Positions 56,448 through 64,000 of a stretch of 64,000 nt of DNA are shown piece after piece. The stretch's first letter is position 1; each line of letters begins with the position of its first letter. The notes under the pieces were generated by a model. It searched no databases and was not told the origin of the DNA. It worked only from the letters and a program-made list of their open reading frames with translations. Source of the DNA: a bacterium (GTDB lineage: Bacteria; Desulfobacterota; Deferrisomatia; Deferrisomatales; BM512); the NCBI GenBank assembly GCA_004322275.1, contig SCTA01000029.1:1-64000 (forward strand), written 5' to 3'. The translations under genes were made by a program, and so were the position numbers.

Positions 56448-58847
56448 ATGGGCACAAGAAAAAACGGCCGGCCTCTCCTTGAGGAGATTGGCGCAAACCT
56501 CTCCTGCTGGTTCTGGCGCACCGGCGCGGGGGGGACAATAGATTACTGTTCGGAGTCGGTTTACGGGATGCTCGGCTACCGCCCCGAAGAATTGATTGGA
56601 CAGCCGATAACGGCTTTTGCGGCCCCAAGCGAATGCGGCTGCCTTTTGTCCCAATTCGGCAAGGATGTTGCGGCGGGTGAGGGCAAGACCTGCTTCAACG
56701 TCATCTTCCTCAGAAAGGACGGGACCAAGGTCTCGTTCATCTGCAGGATAAACAAAATAACCGGACCCGGCGGAGAGGTCGCGGGCTTTACCGCCCTCTC
56801 CATACCTTCGAGCTATTTTTACGAGCAGCAGGCCGAGATAATCCACGCCTTTCGGGAAACGGAAACCAACGCCGACCCGGAGTTCCTTAAGCGCCTCTAC
56901 CTTCACCTCGGAATGACCGCCGGGGCCGACTACGTGCTCATAAGCGAAAGAGACTGGACCCGCGACGCGACGATGAAATCCCTCCTCGTGGACCTGGAGG
57001 AGAAAAAATTCATTGAAAACACGTCACCCTTGCCGAAATTCCCGTGTGAGCAGGTGCTTGCGGGGAAGATGTGCGGTTTCGAGTGCGGGGTTATGGATAG
57101 CTTCAACATAGAGCCGCTCCGGGTTCTGGTGAGGAACAATTCGTACATCGGCGTGGCGCTGAAGGATTTTGAAGGGAAGGTGGTCGGCATCCTCGCCTTT
57201 TTCTTCGGCAATCCCCTGAAAAAATCCCCCGCGGCGCGGTTGATTCTGGATTTTTTCGCCGAAAGGATCGTTTTCGGCATAGAGCGCAAGCGTTCTGCAA
57301 TGGCTCTGGGGCAAAGCGAAGTCAAATACAGGAAGCTCTTCGAGATGGCCCCCATGGGGATAGTGGCTATCGACTCGCGGGGAGCGATTGTCGAGGCCAA
57401 CAAACACGCTCTCGACATAATAGGTGCGAACGGGATAGCCACCGTGCTGTCCAGCTACATCGGCGAGATATTCTTCACCCCCGGCACAGACAGCCGCCTT
57501 CTCACCGTAAATAGCGATGCGAGCGTAAAATTCAAAAAAGAGAGAGTGGAATTCAGGATACGAAGATTTGACGGAGAGACCATCCCCGTCGAGTCCATCG
57601 GGGCCTTTTCACAGGGGGATATCAGCCTTTTGCTCTTTCAGGACATCTCCGAGCGCAAAAGGGTTGAGGAGGAGCGCATTGACATGGAGGCGCGCCTCGC
57701 CCAGATGCAGAAGATGGAGGCCCTGGGGACGATGGCCGGAGGCGTCGCCCACGATTTCAACAATTTCCTGATGACGATCTCCGGCTTTACGGAGATGACC
57801 CTTAAAAACCAGTCCCCCGGAACGGTAAACCACGAAAACCTCTCTTACGTCCTCGAAGCCTCCCGGAAGGCCAGAGACGTGGTCAAGCAGATACTTCTCT
57901 TCACAAGGAGGATAAGCGCGCCGAAGACCCCGATCGACATGGCGAATCTTATCCGCCAGACCCTCAAGCTGGTTCGGGCCTCGATGCCTTCGACCATAGA
58001 GATAATCGAGGACCTGGCCAAAGACGGAGAATGCGTCGTCTTCGCCGAACCTTTTCAGATCGACCAGATATTCATGAACATCTGCGCCAACGCGCGCGAC
58101 GCCATGGGCGAAGTGGACGGGATGCTCCTGGTGAAGGTCGGGCTGACCCGCGTCGAGGGGCAAAAGGCAAAAACGCTGAATCTGCCCGAGGGGAGCTACG
58201 TCAAGCTGATGATACGCGACACCGGGTGCGGGATGTCCGCCGACACCGTGGCGAGGATTTTCGAGCCCTATTACACCACCAAGGAGGTGGGAAAGGGGAG
58301 CGGCCTCGGTCTGGCAGTGGTGCACGGAGTGGTCAAGACCCTGAGCGGCGGGATAATGGTCCAAAGCGAACCGGGGCAGGGGACGACCTTCTCCATTTAC
58401 CTGCCCTACTACGAAGTCGGCAGGTTCGACTCCTCCGGGGCCGAGGAAAAAGCTTCCCACCGAACCCACTCCGTGATGTTCGTGGACGACGACGCCGCGA
58501 TAGCCAAACTGGGGGAACAGATGCTCGCGAGCTGGGGCTACAGGGTTTCCTCCTTTACCGGCAGCGTCGCCGCGCTCGAAACCTTCCGGGCGACCCCGGA
58601 CAGCTTCGATCTCGTGATAACCGATCTTACGATGCCCTCCCTCACCGGCAAGGAGCTTTTGAAAAACATCCTCGATACGCGGCCCGGCGCGAAAGTGATA
58701 CTTTGCACCGGCTACAGCGACATAATGGATATCGAGCAGGCCGGAGTGCTCGGGGCGAAGGCTTTTCTCCTTAAGCCGATAGACTGGGATAACCTCTCCA
58801 GACTGATAGAGGAAATTCTCTCGGACACGCCGAAAAACCACTTTTGA
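56448..58847 (+). CDS. Soluble hybrid histidine kinase (PAS-GAF-PAS-HisKA-HATPase-REC)
   Basis: A 799-residue protein. An N-terminal PAS (CWFWRTGAGGTIDYCSESVYGMLGYRPEELIG) is followed by a GAF-like domain with several cysteines (~150-275, incl. VLAGKMCGFECGVMD) and a second PAS. The acceptor His is 435 ([15 protein letters not shown]). The HATPase has NICANARDAMG and KGSGLGLAVVHGV, and the C-terminal receiver has VMFVDDDAAI and acceptor Asp in DLVITDLTMPSLTG. There are no membrane spans. The ATG at 56448 starts just after the PAS-adjacent leader; a much longer upstream frame lies inside the NtrC gene and was rejected. Its gene follows the regulator by 26 nt, suggesting cotranscription. Confidence 0.92.
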   Translation: MGTRKNGRPLLEEIGANLSCWFWRTGAGGTIDYCSESVYGMLGYRPEELIGQPITAFAAPSECGCLLSQFGKDVAAGEGKTCFNVIFLRKDGTKVSFICRINKITGPGGEVAGFTALSIPSSYFYEQQAEIIHAFRETETNADPEFLKRLYLHLGMTAGADYVLISERDWTRDATMKSLLVDLEEKKFIENTSPLPKFPCEQVLAGKMCGFECGVMDSFNIEPLRVLVRNNSYIGVALKDFEGKVVGILAFFFGNPLKKSPAARLILDFFAERIVFGIERKRSAMALGQSEVKYRKLFEMAPMGIVAIDSRGAIVEANKHALDIIGANGIATVLSSYIGEIFFTPGTDSRLLTVNSDASVKFKKERVEFRIRRFDGETIPVESIGAFSQGDISLLLFQDISERKRVEEERIDMEARLAQMQKMEALGTMAGGVAHDFNNFLMTISGFTEMTLKNQSPGTVNHENLSYVLEASRKARDVVKQILLFTRRISAPKTPIDMANLIRQTLKLVRASMPSTIEIIEDLAKDGECVVFAEPFQIDQIFMNICANARDAMGEVDGMLLVKVGLTRVEGQKAKTLNLPEGSYVKLMIRDTGCGMSADTVARIFEPYYTTKEVGKGSGLGLAVVHGVVKTLSGGIMVQSEPGQGTTFSIYLPYYEVGRFDSSGAEEKASHRTHSVMFVDDDAAIAKLGEQMLASWGYRVSSFTGSVAALETFRATPDSFDLVITDLTMPSLTGKELLKNILDTRPGAKVILCTGYSDIMDIEQAGVLGAKAFLLKPIDWDNLSRLIEEILSDTPKNHF

Positions 58848-58977
58848 CGGATTCATTTCATTGAATACCTGCCGCGGGAGTTAACCGAGATCCATGCTTT
58901 AAATCTATTTCTTTATCGGTAAGACAAAATCCGCGCGGAGCGGTAAACACTATTCCAGGGGGAGGCGGAAGAATTTG

Positions 58978-61788
58978 ATGATAGCGGCGCCGCGTACAGA
59001 GGTACTGGTTGTTGACGGCAACGACTCCAATGCAGTGCATCTTAGCGAGATGCTTTCAAAAAAAGGATACAGGGCGCACCGGGCCGCTTCCCTTACGGCG
59101 GCCAATAAAATCATGGATGGCGCGGGCGCCGGCCTTGTCATATTGCTTGATGCCGGCATGGCGGCGGCGTCCGGCCGGGAGGCCGCGAAAAAGCTCAGGA
59201 CCGGGCGTTGCCCGGGGAGATTCCCGGTAATCCTGATGGGGGCCGTAAACGAGTTTTCGGAGCTTTTAGGCTGGTTTGAGGCCGGAACGGTCGATTTTAT
59301 CCGCAAGCCCGTGGTCAAGGGCGAATTGTGCGCCAGAATAGAAGTAACGGCCGCTTTGAAGAAAACCCAGGCCGAACTGGGCAAGCTTCTTGCGATCTCC
59401 GAAGTGCGGAACCTCTCCCACAGCAAGAAGGTGGAGGAGGTTCTGTATTTCATCGCCCAGGCGAAGCTTAGCGAGAGCGGCGAAGAGTTTCTCGGCAAGC
59501 TGGTCGCCTTTCTCTGCTCCTGTCTTAACGTGGACTTCGCCTTCGTAAGCGAGCTTTCTCCCGACTCCAGAAAGGCGAAGGTCGTCGCCATGTGGGCCGA
59601 GGGAAGACCAGTGGGGCCGATGGAATACGATCTCGCGGGCACTCCCTGCGAGGAGGTAGTCGGAAAGGCAACCTGCGTCTATAAGAGCAGGGTCGCCGAC
59701 GCTTTCCCGGAGGACGTTCTCCTGCGGGAAATGGGTATCGAATCCTACGTAGGCGTCCCAACCTTCGACTCAAAGGGAAATCCCCTGGGGCTCGTCGCGG
59801 TTATGGCGAAAAGCGAACTGGACGACACCACCCTCATAGAAAACGTGCTTCAGATAGTGGCCTTCCGCACCGCCCACGAGGTCGAGTACCAGAGGGCGCA
59901 AAGCGAGATTCTGGGAGAGAGAAATTTTTCCCTGGCCCTGCTCTCCTGCCTTCCCGGCGTCTCCTGCGTCTTCGATGAAAACGGCAAGCCGGTCTTCTGG
60001 AACCGCAACATGGAAGAGGTGTTCGGAACCAGATGGCTTTTGAACGGCGAAGAGAGCTTCGGCGAGAGCCTGGTGGCGAAAAAGGACAGCGATACAGCGA
60101 AAAAGGAGCTTGCAAGGGTCTGGAGCGAGGGCGAAGGGTCGGTGGAAATTCACCTCATCGACAAGAATGGAGTCGAAACCCCCCACCTCGTTTCCGCCAC
60201 CCGCATCGACCACGAACAAAAAGGGTTCATACTCTGCGTGGGTTTCGACATATCGAGACAAAAGCACACCGAGAGCGCCCTCCGAAAGCTGGCCCAGGCC
60301 ATAGAGCAGGCCAAGGAGGCGGTCATAATCACTTCACCCGCCGGGGACGTGCAGTTCGTCAATCCGGCCTACGAGCAGATGACGGGCCGTTCCTTCCAGG
60401 AGGCGACGAACGCCAACCTCAAAGACCTGGGCTGCTCTTCCAGCCAGGGTGAAATCATCGGCGAAATTTTAAAGAGCGCGTGCGAGTCGGACACCTGGCA
60501 CGGGAAGCTCTCCTGCCGCTCGGCCCTGAGACGCGAATTCACGGTTGAGGCGACCTTTTCGGCGGTGCGCGACGAGTCGGGCGCCGTGGTCAATTTCGTC
60601 TCCATACAGCGGGACATTTCAAAGGAGGAGGAGCTTCTCGCCCGGCTTGCCATAGCCCAGAGGATGGAGGCGATAGGGACTCTCGCGGGCGGAATAGCCC
60701 ACGATTTCAACAACATCCTTACCGCCGTAATCGGCTACACCCAGCTTTCAACTATGGAGTCGAAGGATAACGAGCGGCTGAAATCCTACCTCGGCGAGGT
60801 GCTGAAGGCCGGAGAGAGAGCCAAGGAGCTTGTGAGGCAGATATTGTCTTTTTCGCGGCAGGCTCCCGATGAAAAGAAACTCCTCAACATGAGGCCTCTG
60901 GTGGGCGAAGTCCTGAAGTTGATTCGCGCCTCCCTTCCGGCTTCGATAGCGATAAAAACGCAGAACGAATCCCGCTCGGCGGTTATGGCCGACCCGACCA
61001 AGATACATCAGGTGCTGATGAACCTGTGCACCAACGCCGGCCTCGCGATGAAGGACGGCGGCGAGCTTTACGTCGAGCTTTCCGACGTCGAGGTCGATCG
61101 GAAGATGGCTTCGGCCATACCCAACCTCGGTGAGGGGAGCTTTGTCCGACTCATAGTGAGAGACACCGGCCACGGTATCCCGCCGAACGTAATCGACAGG
61201 ATTTTCGAGCCGTTTTTCACTACGAGGCCGCAGGGGGAGGGGACTGGGATGGGGCTCTCGGTCGTACATGGCATAGTCAGAGGCCACGGAGGGGCTATCT
61301 ACGTCGAAAGCGAAGCCGGAAAGGGAACCGCCTTCCACGTCTACTTTCCGCGCTTCGACAAACAGCAGGCTCCGGACAATCAGGCCGACTTCATTCTACC
61401 CATCGGCGCTGAACGGATACTCTTCATCGACGATGAAAAGCCCGTTATCGAACTGGCCAGGCATCTCATCGGAAAGCTCGGCTACACCGTAGTTACCTGC
61501 CAGTCCCCGGTAAACGCCCTTAAAATATTCGCGGATGAGCCGGAATCCTTCGATCTGGTTATAACCGACCTGACGATGCCGGTGATGAACGGGGACGAAC
61601 TGGCAAGGCGTCTGCTGGAGTTCAGAGAAAATATCCCCATTCTCCTCTCCACCGGCTACGCCTCGGGGGATTGCGAGGATATCCTCCTGAGACCCGGAAT
61701 AAGCGGCCTCATTCCCAAGCCGCTGATATTGAACGACCTGGCGGTAAAGATTCGCAGCGCGCTCGATTCGGCGAAAGACTCCTCCTGA
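58978..61788 (+). CDS. Soluble hybrid histidine kinase (REC-GAF-PASx2-HisKA-HATPase-REC)
   Basis: A 936-residue double-receiver kinase. The first receiver (~5-125) has VLVVDGNDSN with a weakened acidic pocket, but keeps an Asp in VILLDAGMAAA. A GAF domain follows (~150-310, AYAEGRPVGPMEYDLAGTPCEEVVG-like), then two PAS domains (~320-560). His575 lies in GGIAHDFNNILTAVI. The HATPase has NLCTNAGLAMKDGG and GTGMGLSVVHGI, and the last receiver ILFIDDEKPV with Asp in DLVITDLTMPVMNG. ATG 58978 is preferred to the adjoining TTG. It shares layout and motif spelling with the kinase at 56448, so the two are probably duplicates that diverged at the N terminus. Confidence 0.92.
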   Translation: MIAAPRTEVLVVDGNDSNAVHLSEMLSKKGYRAHRAASLTAANKIMDGAGAGLVILLDAGMAAASGREAAKKLRTGRCPGRFPVILMGAVNEFSELLGWFEAGTVDFIRKPVVKGELCARIEVTAALKKTQAELGKLLAISEVRNLSHSKKVEEVLYFIAQAKLSESGEEFLGKLVAFLCSCLNVDFAFVSELSPDSRKAKVVAMWAEGRPVGPMEYDLAGTPCEEVVGKATCVYKSRVADAFPEDVLLREMGIESYVGVPTFDSKGNPLGLVAVMAKSELDDTTLIENVLQIVAFRTAHEVEYQRAQSEILGERNFSLALLSCLPGVSCVFDENGKPVFWNRNMEEVFGTRWLLNGEESFGESLVAKKDSDTAKKELARVWSEGEGSVEIHLIDKNGVETPHLVSATRIDHEQKGFILCVGFDISRQKHTESALRKLAQAIEQAKEAVIITSPAGDVQFVNPAYEQMTGRSFQEATNANLKDLGCSSSQGEIIGEILKSACESDTWHGKLSCRSALRREFTVEATFSAVRDESGAVVNFVSIQRDISKEEELLARLAIAQRMEAIGTLAGGIAHDFNNILTAVIGYTQLSTMESKDNERLKSYLGEVLKAGERAKELVRQILSFSRQAPDEKKLLNMRPLVGEVLKLIRASLPASIAIKTQNESRSAVMADPTKIHQVLMNLCTNAGLAMKDGGELYVELSDVEVDRKMASAIPNLGEGSFVRLIVRDTGHGIPPNVIDRIFEPFFTTRPQGEGTGMGLSVVHGIVRGHGGAIYVESEAGKGTAFHVYFPRFDKQQAPDNQADFILPIGAERILFIDDEKPVIELARHLIGKLGYTVVTCQSPVNALKIFADEPESFDLVITDLTMPVMNGDELARRLLEFRENIPILLSTGYASGDCEDILLRPGISGLIPKPLILNDLAVKIRSALDSAKDSS

Positions 61789-62018
61789 GTCCGCCGGAAC
61801 CTGTTTTATGTGCGAATATTTCATCAGGCGGGTTTTTTGGTCTCTCCGCCGATTGTTTATCCTTTTATCCTGTGATAAATTCACGAACCTGTATCTGGCG
61901 GTCTGTGCGGAGCCTCTACGTGCCCGCGCCCGCCTTTGTTTGTCTTGTTGCTTTCGCTTACATTGCACCGGCAGGCTTCATTTTTCATAAAGGGCACCGG
62001 GCGTTAAAGGAGTCACGC

Positions 62019-62618
62019 TTGAAAAGGAAAATATCCGGCGCTGCCCTTGTCTTTTCATTCCTTTTTCTCCTTCCCCTGACGACATACGCAAAACAAAAGA
62101 CCGATATGAGGCCCGATTACGTCGATCTGAACCTCTTTATCGGGATGGAACAGCTCGACTCCGCCGATTGGTCCCCCAATGACAGAATGTCGAAGATAGG
62201 CGCGGATATAACTTTCGTTCCCTCCTACTTCCTCGCCGATCTGGTGGCGTCGCTCTTCTACTCGACCGATTCGGGCACCAAAGACGGCCTCGACATGAAG
62301 ACGACCCTTCTCGAAGGGCAGCTGGGGCTCAAAAAGAACTACGTCATCGACGCTTATCCCGAGATAACACCTTCCCTTTCGGGCGGACTCGCCCTGGTGA
62401 CCTACACCAACGACTTTGAATCCGCCACCGACGGCTCCGGCACGGGCATCGGCGTCTTCGCCGGCGCGGGGGTGGTCTACACGTACAATGAGAAGGTGAA
62501 CCTCGGTGTAGACCTTCGGTGTTCCTACGTCCCGGTCTTCGACGGCGACGAATACGTAAACGCCGGCGGCATTACCGGCGGCCTTCTTCTCGGCTACCGC
62601 TGGTCCAGCGGCTGGTGA
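62019..62618 (+). CDS. Outer-membrane beta-barrel protein
   Basis: A 199-residue exported protein. The signal peptide is LKRKISGAALVFSFLFLLPLTTYA. The mature part alternates hydrophobic strands and turns (IGADITFVPSYFLADLVASLFYS; EGQLGLKKNYVIDAYPEITPSLSGGLALVTYTNDF; GIGVFAGAGVVYTYNEKVNLGVDLRCSYVPVF) and ends with an aromatic residue (GYRWSSGW), typical of small barrels. Function unknown; it resembles OmpA/OprF-like or lipid A-modifying barrel size. I chose TTG 62019, with AAAGGAG 6 nt upstream; a longer upstream frame lacks a site and a signal peptide. Confidence 0.83.
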   Translation: MKRKISGAALVFSFLFLLPLTTYAKQKTDMRPDYVDLNLFIGMEQLDSADWSPNDRMSKIGADITFVPSYFLADLVASLFYSTDSGTKDGLDMKTTLLEGQLGLKKNYVIDAYPEITPSLSGGLALVTYTNDFESATDGSGTGIGVFAGAGVVYTYNEKVNLGVDLRCSYVPVFDGDEYVNAGGITGGLLLGYRWSSGW

Positions 62619-62944
62619 GGTTTTTCAGGAATCACAACGTGTAGTTAAGGAGTTCCCCACCCCTGCGTGCCCAGCCAACTCCGGCCTCCCGCTCTTCGGA
62701 AAAATGGACGCGAAGCGCCGGAATCGCGCCTTTCACGACGCTTCCACCTCTTTTTTCAGCCGAAGAAAATATATTTCCAGTAAAGCCATAAAAGCGTAGC
62801 CGTAGCGGCGGGATGGGGGAGTTCCGGGAGCGGTGAGCCAATTGTTGGCGTATTATAGTTAAAGGATTGTTTATCCGAAGGCTGTTTAAATTGGCGCAAG
62901 CCCCGTTTTCATGCATGGATTGCCCGCTTGAAGGAGGATATCCA
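62619..62944. other. Gene-free stretch before the HMA gene
   Basis: No gene is supported in these 326 bases. The sequence is a mixture of GC-rich patches and an AT-rich tail near 62840-62880. I see no clear terminator, tRNA or known regulatory RNA; GAAGGAGGATATCC at 62930-62943 is the ribosome-binding site of the next gene. Confidence 0.5.
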
Positions 62945-63733
62945 ATGAGAAGCCTCGCGTGGATTTTGCCGGTCTTTTTAATTATCGCGGTTGCGGTTTC
63001 ATCCAACGCCGCCGACGCTACGGGGCTTGACAAGGCCCTGGCAACCCCCGGAACCCTGCGCTCCGTCTTTTTTGTCGAGGGGATGAGTTGCCGGGCGTGC
63101 ACCACCATCCTCGAAAAGCGCATAGCGAACGCGCCGGGCGTCCTTTGGTCGCGGTTCAACTTCCCCCTGCGCCTTCTGACCCTCTACCACGACCCCAAAA
63201 TAGTCTCCAGAGACAAAATCGCGGCGCTGGTTAACGATTCGGGCGAGCTCAAGGCCGTGTTTTTGTCCGGCGTAGCCGCTTCCGAGCTAAAGCCGGTCAC
63301 CAGGGTGAACCTTGGAGAGTGGAAAGGCGGCAAGGTTATGCACTGCGACACCATTGCAATACTGAGACCATTCGAGCATTTCCTGAAAGAACTCCTCGGG
63401 GAGACCCGAGAGCTTCCTCAGGCGAGGTACGAAATTCTGGGCGAGCACGTGAGGAACAAGATTTTTCTGGAGGCCGCTAAAAAAGCCGGTTACGGCAGGA
63501 AGGCCGGGGCGGAGGAGTTTCCGCCGGTTATCGCGAAGGATTTTTACTGGCCGGAGACCTTGAGGCCCCTCACCGCCGATGAAAAAATCATAGCCGCCTT
63601 CATAGAGGAAGAGGTGACGAAAAAAGATCCCGAAAAGTCCGGCAAACTCTTCGACGCCTGGCTCCTGGCCCTCTGGCGCGACCTGAATTTCAATTTTTAC
63701 GGTGAATTCGCCGAAGGCAAGCTAAAGCCTTAG
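62945..63733 (+). CDS. Secreted protein with heavy-metal-associated (HMA) domain
   Basis: A 262-residue protein with a signal peptide (MRSLAWILPVFLIIAVAVSSNA). An HMA domain at ~40-110 contains VEGMSCRACTTILEKRIANAPGV (the metal-binding M-x-C-x-x-C), and its usual second half, DKIAALVNDSG. The remaining ~150 residues are soluble and unfamiliar. Most HMA domains are cytoplasmic (copper chaperones, ATPases), so an exported one with a large extra domain is uncommon; it may deliver metal in the periplasm or bind mercury. Start ATG 62945 with GAAGGAGG 6-7 nt upstream; an earlier ATG 26 codons upstream is less well placed. Confidence 0.8.
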   Translation: MRSLAWILPVFLIIAVAVSSNAADATGLDKALATPGTLRSVFFVEGMSCRACTTILEKRIANAPGVLWSRFNFPLRLLTLYHDPKIVSRDKIAALVNDSGELKAVFLSGVAASELKPVTRVNLGEWKGGKVMHCDTIAILRPFEHFLKELLGETRELPQARYEILGEHVRNKIFLEAAKKAGYGRKAGAEEFPPVIAKDFYWPETLRPLTADEKIIAAFIEEEVTKKDPEKSGKLFDAWLLALWRDLNFNFYGEFAEGKLKP

Positions 63734-63828
63734 GGCTCCCGAAGGGCCGGTGAATATAACTTCCCATTAACATTCCCGTAATTGAAAAAAGGTATCGTTC
63801 TTCCATGACCGAAGACTGTGGAGGGACG

Positions 63829-64000
63829 ATGAGCGACGGCGCAGCCCGGATTATCGACTGGAGAGAAAAGCCCGTTCAGGAAGAGCAGGGGCGAATAAGG
63901 CCGAAAAGCGCCCGTCAGGCGCTCGGCTGGCTTGGGTTTCCGGTTGACCGTTCCCCGGCGTCGGCGAAGCTCCCCTTCGGCCCCGGCGACGTCACTTCCG
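63829..64000 (+). CDS. Unidentified gene, truncated by the window edge
   Basis: The frame from ATG 63829 stays open to the last base (57 codons). GGAGGG lies 4 nt upstream of the ATG; an in-frame ATG at 63805 is possible but has no such site. The start, SDGAARIIDWREKPVQEEQG, then RQALGWLGFPVDRSP and LPFGPGDVTS, does not match a family I can name. The codon use is like its neighbours, so I believe it is real. Confidence 0.6.
   Translation, partial: MSDGAARIIDWREKPVQEEQGRIRPKSARQALGWLGFPVDRSPASAKLPFGPGDVTS

Noticed and set aside
61671-62018. Longer N terminus for the beta-barrel protein
   Set aside because: The upstream part overlaps the end of the kinase gene; the TTG at 62019 has an AAAGGAG site and gives a clean signal peptide.

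Overview
The window looks like the chromosome of a GC-rich, Gram-negative environmental bacterium. Outer-membrane and lipoprotein functions (an OmpA-type lipoprotein, Lgt, a beta-barrel protein), a selenocysteine tRNA, a sigma-54 promoter with an NtrC-type activator, and many PAS-rich hybrid histidine kinases together suggest a deltaproteobacterial lineage (Desulfuromonadia/Desulfobacterota-like). That placement is inference; no rRNA or marker gene is present to fix it.

Left third (1-27.3 kb): a defence region. Positions 1-14536 are one uninterrupted CRISPR array, 219 copies by my count of a 32-bp repeat, running off the left edge. A leader (14537-14714) joins it to a complete type I-C operon read leftward (cas3-cas5c-cas8c-cas7c-cas4-cas1-cas2), with a well-placed internal start in cas8c for Cas11c. 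Array and cas genes are read on the same (minus) strand. Overlapping spacers inside the array reveal the PAM they were taken with (5'-TTC in crRNA sense). Next come a Phd/ParE-type toxin-antitoxin pair and then a strikingly AT-rich island of three cotranscribed functions that I read as an ABC-three-component (ABC-3C) defence system: a probable PD-(D/E)XK nuclease effector, a middle component and a DUF3732 ATPase. The ATPase gene is interrupted by one in-frame TAA.

Boundary (27.3-28.1 kb): terminators, a tRNA-Sec(TCA) gene with encoded CCA whose 3' end faces the defence island, and a patch of intergenic repeats. The same repeat family recurs near 34.0 and 39.6 kb.

Middle (28.1-47 kb): housekeeping and accessory genes: asd, a GNAT acetyltransferase, an S4 RNA-binding protein, a TetR regulator, a LysM/YkuD-like protein lacking the catalytic cysteine, lgt, a phosphodiester-glycosidase-like protein, an OmpA-like lipoprotein, a large hybrid kinase, a hotdog thioesterase, a cyclodeaminase-family protein and a geranylgeranyl-reductase-like flavoprotein. 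A leftward copper-handling cluster follows: a Spy-like Met-rich protein, a CopA-type ATPase, a membrane-anchored methyltransferase, a DUF2933 protein and an ICMT-like protein.

Right third (47.4-64 kb): an envelope module (a two-module cysteine/TolA-like/LRR membrane protein, two YbjQ proteins, an M48 protease). Then comes a dense signalling locus: REC-PATAN-Roadblock regulator behind a near-perfect sigma-54 promoter, a free Roadblock protein, a kinase with a dead receiver, an NtrC-type activator and two hybrid kinases. The window ends with a beta-barrel protein, a secreted heavy-metal-associated-domain protein and a truncated gene.
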